DNA of 64,000 nucleotides, taken from positions 186,001-250,000 of the forward strand of contig NZ_JAASTT010000002.1 in NCBI RefSeq assembly GCF_014322795.1. Reading direction: 5' to 3'. The notes beneath the pieces are model-generated. The model saw only the letters and a list, made by a program, of their open reading frames with translations, had not been told where the DNA came from and did not search any database. Both the position numbers and the translations under genes were made by a program. Every line of letters begins with the position of its first letter. Within the stretch, counting starts at the first letter, position 1. This stretch comes from Paenilisteria portnoyi (lineage in GTDB: Bacteria; Bacillota; Bacilli; Lactobacillales; Listeriaceae). Shown piece by piece: positions 59,126 to 64,000 of this stretch.

Positions 59126-60006
59126 AGAAAATTTTAATCACTTTTACTATTTTAGCGGTCTTCGCTGTGGGATTTGGCTTCATCTTCGCGACACATGACG
59201 CGACGGAAAAGCAGCCCCAGACCACAGATGCCACTGTGAAGAAAACAACAACAAAAGATACCGCGGTAAAAATTAAAAGTATTGATACACCAACCCTATT
59301 CTTACACGGCTATTCTGGAACAAAGAATTCGATGGGTCACATGATGGACCGGCTTGCTAGAAATGGTGATGCTAATCGTTCACTCGTTCTCTCGGTCTCA
59401 CCAGAAGGCAATGTAACAGCCACCGGTGATTGGGACAAATTTGCGACAAAACCATTGATTCAAATCCTTTTTGAAGACAATAAGAGTTCTTTGACCAATC
59501 AAACAATTTGGTTGCAAAATGTGATGCGCACACTCAAAAATGAGTATCATATCCCTACTGTGAACGTTGTCGGTCACTCGATGGGCGGCGTTGACTGGGC
59601 AAGTTATTTGGAAGAAGCTGGCGATAAAGCTGATTTCCCAACCGTTACGAAGCTGGTTGCTATCGGCGCTCCTTTTAACGGACTAGTCATTGGTGAGGAT
59701 GGTAAAACGGCTTATGATTTAACGGAGAATGGCCCCGCGACAAAAACAGAGCGATATCAAAATTTTATAACGAACAAAAAAGCACTACCTGTAGCGCTGG
59801 CGGTTTTGAATATTGCTGGTGATGTGCAGGATGGTACGAAAAGTGATACGAGTGTTTCCTTAGCAAGCGCGCTATCTGGTAAATTTATTTTTGATCAGGT
59901 CGCTAGTTATAAGGAACTTGTATTCACAGGAAGTAAAGCACAGCATAGTAAACTTCACGAAAATAAAGATGTTGATACAGCCGTAAAACAATTTCTTTGG
60001 CCATAA
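59122..60006 (+). CDS. DUF915-type alpha/beta hydrolase (second of two)
   Basis: 294 residues and clearly a paralogue of the preceding gene. N-terminal helix (4-24), Thr/Lys-rich spacer (30-52), oxyanion HGYSG (62-66), GHSMGG with Ser153, and the C-terminal KAQHSKLHE. The longer spacer and VDWASY after the nucleophile differ from the first copy, which has GAWVSY. Tandem duplication with divergence is inferred. Confidence 0.85.
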   Translation: MKKILITFTILAVFAVGFGFIFATHDATEKQPQTTDATVKKTTTKDTAVKIKSIDTPTLFLHGYSGTKNSMGHMMDRLARNGDANRSLVLSVSPEGNVTATGDWDKFATKPLIQILFEDNKSSLTNQTIWLQNVMRTLKNEYHIPTVNVVGHSMGGVDWASYLEEAGDKADFPTVTKLVAIGAPFNGLVIGEDGKTAYDLTENGPATKTERYQNFITNKKALPVALAVLNIAGDVQDGTKSDTSVSLASALSGKFIFDQVASYKELVFTGSKAQHSKLHENKDVDTAVKQFLWP

Positions 60007-60007
60007 C

Positions 60008-60048
60008 AAAAAGGCGCTGCGTCCAATGATACTGGATGCGGCGCCTTT
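60008..60048. terminator. Bidirectional terminator
   Basis: AAAAGGCGC/GCGCCTTTT with inner TGCGTCC/GGATGCG between the hydrolase pair and the convergent transporter gene. Confidence 0.9.
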
Positions 60049-60050
60049 TA

Positions 60051-61106
60051 TTATTTCGTTTTCTTCTTTTTGAAGCCCCAGAAACTGCGGCTTTTTATTT
60101 CGGCTTCATTTCCGCGTACGCCTAATACATCGAATAGGAATACGACAACTGGAATACCCACAATCAAACCCCATACGCCGAAGAAATGCTCGGAGAAAAT
60201 CAGGATGATGAAGGTATAGAAAACTGGCAAATCGGTTTTTGATGACATTAGCTTTGGATTGAGAATATAGGTTTCAATCGAATGCACAATGATAATCGTG
60301 ATTAAAATAACTATGACATCTGTAATACCACCTACAGAATAGGCGATAATCGAAAGCGGGATACATGAAATGATAACACCCGCAACTGGGATGAGCCCTA
60401 GCAAAAATACCATGATCGATAATGTTAGCACTTGTGGGAAGCCCATCGCGATTAAAGCAATCGTTGTCAGCACGGTATTCACGATTGCAATTAAAAATTG
60501 TGCCTCTAAGACAACGCCAAATGTGCCTACAAATTTCTTACCAAAATAGGCAACTTCGCGGAAAACAGCTCCCATTTTGCTCGTTAGAAATTTACTTGAA
60601 AAGCTAACAACACGCTCTTGCTCCAAGGAGAAAAACAGACTCAATATAAGGGACATAAAGAAGGCAACCCCAATGCTACCAATCCCACTAAGTGATCCAA
60701 TAATAAATTTCAAACCAGAATTAATATAGGCTTTGATATTAGAATCATTGAACAAATTCATCACATATTTGATAAAATCGTTATTTCCTGGGTTATTATA
60801 GAATTTCATGACGCCGTTGAACGTGGAAACAATCTGCTGGATAATAATTGGCAAGTAATGCGTAAATGCGATATATAAAAATATCACAATCAATATGTAC
60901 AAGACAATAACGATTAATTTCCGTGGCACCTTCACCCATCTTAAAATCACTTTTTCCAATCGTGTAATTAAAAAAGTGAAGATGAACGTTAATAAAATCA
61001 GATCAATCATGCTTCTCACTAAATATAATACAAAAATGAGGAGCGCAAAAATAAGAACTCGTTGTAATGCTGTGTTTACTTTAAATTTCTCCCATAGTTC
61101 TTCCAT
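60051..61106 (-). CDS. AI-2E-family (YtvI/PerM-like) membrane transporter
   Basis: 351 residues with about eight hydrophobic segments and the family C-terminal block (GLIPVAGVIIS...YILNPKLMSSKTDLPV). Despite the name, members export diverse small molecules or ions, so the substrate is not assigned. ATG 61106 after GGAGTG; a 35-codon upstream extension is rejected. Single gene. Confidence 0.87.
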   Translation of the reverse strand: MEELWEKFKVNTALQRVLIFALLIFVLYLVRSMIDLILLTFIFTFLITRLEKVILRWVKVPRKLIVIVLYILIVIFLYIAFTHYLPIIIQQIVSTFNGVMKFYNNPGNNDFIKYVMNLFNDSNIKAYINSGLKFIIGSLSGIGSIGVAFFMSLILSLFFSLEQERVVSFSSKFLTSKMGAVFREVAYFGKKFVGTFGVVLEAQFLIAIVNTVLTTIALIAMGFPQVLTLSIMVFLLGLIPVAGVIISCIPLSIIAYSVGGITDVIVILITIIIVHSIETYILNPKLMSSKTDLPVFYTFIILIFSEHFFGVWGLIVGIPVVVFLFDVLGVRGNEAEIKSRSFWGFKKKKTK

Positions 61107-61214
61107 AGAACACACTCCTATCGTTTCCTTATCATATTCTAGCACATTTTTGCGGATCATGAAAAATTTAGTTATTTTTTCTACTAAAAATCTGCAAAAA
61201 AGGACTTTCAAGGC

Positions 61215-61243
61215 TTTACATTTAGTTGAAAACGTTGTAATAT
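61215..61243 (+). promoter_or_regulatory. Promoter of the GntR-MFS operon
   Basis: TTTACA (61215-61220), 17 bp, TAATAT (61238-61243), 46 bp before the start codon. Confidence 0.55.
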
Positions 61244-61288
61244 ATCCTATGAACCAATCATCCTACCTTTAAAAGGAGTGTCGCAATA

Positions 61289-61969
61289 ATGCTACATAAA
61301 CTGCAAAAAAAATCATTAGTTGAACAGGTTTCTAGCCAGATTCAAGAGATGATTAAGGACGGCGTTTGGCGAATTGGAGACCGTTTACCGAACGAATCAG
61401 ATTTGATGGAGCAGTTTGGTGTCAGCCGGAATACGCTACGAGAAGCCATTCGAGCTTTGGTGCACGTCGGGCTACTCGAAGTCAAACAAGGCGACGGCAC
61501 ATTTGTGCTTGCAACAAGTGAACTAAGTGCCGTACTTCAAAAAAGAATTCAAAGCGCTGCGGTGCTGGAAATTTTAGAGGTAAGGCATGCGCTTGATCGC
61601 GAAGCTGTGTCGCTGGCTTGTTTGCGACGAACGGAAGACGATTTAGCACAAATGGTGACATATCGCGATCAGTGTTTACAATTTACGATGGAAAACAATT
61701 TGGAGAAGTTTGTGGAGGCGGATTGGCAGTTGCATCAAGCTATTGCTGCGGCTTCTTATAACCCCCTTTTGATTGATATGTACGCCCATTTGTTCGAGGA
61801 AATTCAAATGTCAATCACGAGTACGACGGAAATGAATGATGCGAATGGGGCTGGTCATAATGATCTTATTCTAGCCATTCAAAATCAGGACGCGGCCTCG
61901 GCTGTGCATTGTGTTGATATGTATATTTCGCATTTTAAACAAATTGTGCTACCAAAGAAAGGAAAGTGA
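61289..61969 (+). CDS. GntR/FCD-family transcriptional regulator
   Basis: 226 residues: winged helix (about 8-72, PNESDLMEQFGVSRNTLREAIRAL) and a helical FCD ligand domain with the metal-site pattern (VRHALDREA, DWQLHQAI, GHNDLILAI). FadR/LldR-like; the ligand is probably an organic acid. AAAAGGAG precedes the ATG. It is 4 nt from the MFS gene, so it likely controls that transporter and itself. Confidence 0.88.
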   Translation: MLHKLQKKSLVEQVSSQIQEMIKDGVWRIGDRLPNESDLMEQFGVSRNTLREAIRALVHVGLLEVKQGDGTFVLATSELSAVLQKRIQSAAVLEILEVRHALDREAVSLACLRRTEDDLAQMVTYRDQCLQFTMENNLEKFVEADWQLHQAIAAASYNPLLIDMYAHLFEEIQMSITSTTEMNDANGAGHNDLILAIQNQDAASAVHCVDMYISHFKQIVLPKKGK

Positions 61970-61973
61970 GACC

Positions 61974-63170
61974 ATGGACGAAGAAAGACGAAAAATGCGA
62001 AGTCGTATTTTATTAATAATTGGCATTTTGTTGGTAGCGTCGAACTTACGAGCTCCTATTACGGCGCTCAGTCCGCTTCTTAGTTATGTTCGTATGGATT
62101 TACCACTTTCCAACACGATGACTGGATTTTTGACGACATTACCACTGCTTGCCTTTGCGGGCTTATCCCCTTTTGTGTCCAAATTAGCTCGTAGATGGGG
62201 CATGGAGTTTATTGTCTTTTTTGCAGCGTGCTTGATGGTAATCGGAAGTTTGATTCGGCCATTTGGCGGGATTCCACTGCTTTTATTCGGAACGTTTCTC
62301 ATTGGACTAGCTATCGCGGTTGGAAATGTATTGTTACCTAGTCTCATCAAAAAGGAGTTCCCTTTTAAAATGGGATTGATGACAGGGATGTACTCGATTT
62401 CTATGAACGTGTGTGCGATGTTGGCATCTGGAATTAGCGTGCCAATCGCAGTGAATTCAGGCTTTGGTTGGCGAGGCGCTCTCGTAGTGTGGTCTGGCTT
62501 TGCGATTATCGCGCTTCTGATGTGGTTGCCGCAATTGAAGTATAATCAGAAAAGCCTGCCCCTATCTGTAGCGCAAAAACCGAGACAGAGCATTTGGAGT
62601 TCTCCTCTTGCTTGGAAAATCACGCTCTTTATGGGGATGCAATCGACTTTATTTTATGTAATGGTCGCCTGGTTGCCGTCGATACTCATTAGTCAAGGAA
62701 TGGCGAGTACGCAGGCTGGTTTCATGTTATCTTTATTCCAACTCGGGATTATTCCATTTACATTCATCGTACCAATTATCGCCAGCAATATGAAATCGCA
62801 ACGTCCGATTGTTATTATGATGACGGTTTTGCTACTTGCTGGAACCGCAGGGCTTATTTTTGGCGCGGGAGATGCGTGGATTGTTGGTCCATCGGTATTC
62901 ATGATGGGCGTGGCCTCTGGGACGGCTTTTAGTGTGTGTATGATGTTCTTTAGTTTGCGGACATCTACGGCAACGGAAGCGGCGGATTTGTCTGGAATGG
63001 CGCAATCGGTTGGGTATTTATTAGCCGCAGCTGGCCCGACACTGTTTGGTGCACTTCATGATATGACGGATAGCTATACGGTACCACTTACAATTATCGT
63101 GGTTGCTGCCTTGTTATTATTTATTACTGGAATGGATGCAGGACGCGATAAAAAGGTTTTTGGGAAATAA
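61974..63170 (+). CDS. CynX/NimT-type MFS transporter
   Basis: 398 residues, about twelve membrane segments, beginning ILLIIGILLVASNLRAPITALSP, a typical CynX/YycB start; motif SKLARRWG lies between TM2 and TM3. The family includes cyanate and nitroimidazole exporters; here the substrate is unknown. ATG 61974 after AAAGGAAAG. Second gene of the GntR operon; no T-tract terminator follows, but the structured repeat does. Confidence 0.85.
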   Translation: MDEERRKMRSRILLIIGILLVASNLRAPITALSPLLSYVRMDLPLSNTMTGFLTTLPLLAFAGLSPFVSKLARRWGMEFIVFFAACLMVIGSLIRPFGGIPLLLFGTFLIGLAIAVGNVLLPSLIKKEFPFKMGLMTGMYSISMNVCAMLASGISVPIAVNSGFGWRGALVVWSGFAIIALLMWLPQLKYNQKSLPLSVAQKPRQSIWSSPLAWKITLFMGMQSTLFYVMVAWLPSILISQGMASTQAGFMLSLFQLGIIPFTFIVPIIASNMKSQRPIVIMMTVLLLAGTAGLIFGAGDAWIVGPSVFMMGVASGTAFSVCMMFFSLRTSTATEAADLSGMAQSVGYLLAAAGPTLFGALHDMTDSYTVPLTIIVVAALLLFITGMDAGRDKKVFGK

Positions 63171-63235
63171 GAAAAGATTGAGACAAAACTCAATATAAAG
63201 CAAAAAGCGCCCGCCTATTTCTTCGGGTAGGACGA

Positions 63236-63375
63236 AAAATTCTGCTTTATACAAATCGAGCGAAAGCGTTTGTATTCAGGGGATTTGGTGGAAGCCGGAG
63301 AGCTGCGTGTACGACTGTACATGAGAACCGGAAGTCCGCCAAATCCCCTGAATGCGAACGCTTGTCGCCGATTTA
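63236..63375 (+). repeat. Structured dispersed repeat, copy B (core 63254-63373)
   Basis: Same element as 3812-3958 on -. Arms 63266-63292 and 63335-63361 pair over 27 bp. A central block (AGGGGA) differs from copy A (CGCATG) and its partner changes accordingly (TCCCCT against CATGTG). A TGTAC-GACT-GTACA apical hairpin is conserved. An outer TTGAGACA...TGTCTCAG pairing at about 63179-63390 may extend it here. It lies between the MFS stop and the convergent oppA-like stop. Confidence 0.85.
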
Positions 63376-63399
63376 TCTGGGTTATGTCTCAGCCCCTTC

Positions 63400-64000
63400 T
63401 TATTTTTCTATATAGGCCCATTTGAAGCTGTATGGTGCGCCGAAAAGATGTTTTACTACGCCTTTTACGTATGGTTTTTCAAGGACTGCTGTGGCGTTTT
63501 GATAAAGTGGTGCAATTGCTGCATCGTCATCTAGCAAGACTTTTTCGGTTTGGAGCATGGCTTGCCAACGTGCTTCTGGATCTGTTGCCAGAGTTGTGGA
63601 AATATCGGTTGTCAGTTTGTCATAAGCCGGGCTTGAGTAGCTCATATTGTTGTAATTATTATCTGTCTGCCAGCTTGCGATGTAGGTCATTGGGTCTTTG
63701 TATGCTGGTGCCCAACGTGATAATTGGACGGTATAATCTTGCGCCTTATCAAGTGCTAGCCTGTTTTTATAAGGAACGGTTTTTAGGTTGATTTTAAGTC
63801 CGTCAAGATTTGTTTCTAGCTCACTTTGAATGAACTCCAGCGTTTTCTTCGCGAATTCTTGGTCGTCGCCTACTAGTTCAAGCGTGATTTCGCTTTTACC
63901 GAGTTGTTGCTTCGCTTTGGCAAAATGTGCTTTGGCTTCTGCGACGTTGTATGTGAGGTGATTACCACTATCTTCGCGGAAGTCTTTACCCGTTTTTGGA
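63400..64000 (-). CDS. Oligopeptide-binding protein OppA-like, C-terminal part (5' end outside window)
   Basis: The frame is open to the window edge, about 199 residues. SRWAPAYKDPMTYIASW is the family-5 solute-binding signature, followed by DPEARWQAMLQTEKVLLDDDAAIAPLYQNA and the usual end YSFKWAYIEK. An extracellular lipoprotein of a peptide ABC transporter is expected; the lipobox and the transporter genes are not visible. Confidence 0.9.
   Translation of the reverse strand, partial: PKTGKDFREDSGNHLTYNVAEAKAHFAKAKQQLGKSEITLELVGDDQEFAKKTLEFIQSELETNLDGLKINLKTVPYKNRLALDKAQDYTVQLSRWAPAYKDPMTYIASWQTDNNYNNMSYSSPAYDKLTTDISTTLATDPEARWQAMLQTEKVLLDDDAAIAPLYQNATAVLEKPYVKGVVKHLFGAPYSFKWAYIEK

Noticed and set aside
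63352-63534. 60-codon frame on + starting MRTLVADLSG
   Set aside because: It starts inside the right arm of repeat copy B and continues antisense into the oppA-like gene.

Overview
The window looks like the chromosome of a low-to-mid G+C Gram-positive rod of the Listeriaceae. The gene order matches what I remember of Listeria: an ilv-leu-ilvA operon, csp-dapF-ileS-divIVA-ylmH-ylmG-sepF-yggS-ftsZ-ftsA-divIB-murG-murD-mraY-murE-pbpB-ftsL-rsmH-mraZ, then panE-rpmF-yceD-tmcAL-sepM-coaD-rsmD-ylbG-ylbF-ctaB/ctaA, and later nagR-nagB-nagA next to a liaIH-like pair. Base composition seems somewhat richer in G+C than L. monocytogenes, so a Listeria sensu lato species is likely. That is an inference from memory, not from a database search.

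Layout. 1-9.9 kb holds the branched-chain amino acid operon on the + strand (3' part of ilvD, then ilvB, ilvH, ilvC, leuA, leuB, leuC, leuD, ilvA). A structured repeat lies between ilvC and leuA. 9.9-11.7 kb is an AT-rich accessory island bounded by 41-bp inverted repeats and a 10-bp direct repeat. It carries debris of an IS3-like element, an S51-type peptidase and very small ORFs. 11.9-33.5 kb, all on the - strand, holds csp, a PAP2 phosphatase, dapF, T-box-controlled ileS and the division and cell-wall cluster through mraZ. 33.8-37.7 kb holds an ankyrin lipoprotein and a divergent MFS transporter/SgrR-like regulator pair. 37.7-47.7 kb holds housekeeping genes (panE, rpmF, yceD, tmcAL, sepM, coaD, rsmD, ylbG, ylbF, a CAP-domain protein, and divergent ctaB/ctaA for heme A). 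47.8-50.1 kb holds an ion channel, a VOC protein, a MOSC protein and a small membrane protein. 50.2-52.4 kb is a copper-handling pair (YcnI and a CopC-CopD fusion). 52.5-55.3 kb is the N-acetylglucosamine catabolic locus with a recognisable NagR-type operator. 55.4-56.6 kb is a LiaIH-like envelope-stress pair. 57-60 kb holds small membrane proteins and two tandem DUF915-type hydrolases. 60-64 kb holds an AI-2E family transporter, a GntR/FCD regulator with a CynX-type MFS transporter, a second copy of the structured repeat, and the 3' part of an oligopeptide-binding protein gene.

Most promising for follow-up is a repeat of about 120 bp present twice (3816-3934 on -, 63254-63373 on +). Its 27-bp arms pair along their full length in both copies, a central block differs between copies with matching changes on the partner arm, and all wobble pairs are G-U on only one strand. 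This is the signature of a conserved structured RNA. Next are the cassette-like island at 9.9-11.7 kb and a probable AUU start codon in ylmG. No rRNA, tRNA or CRISPR array was seen.
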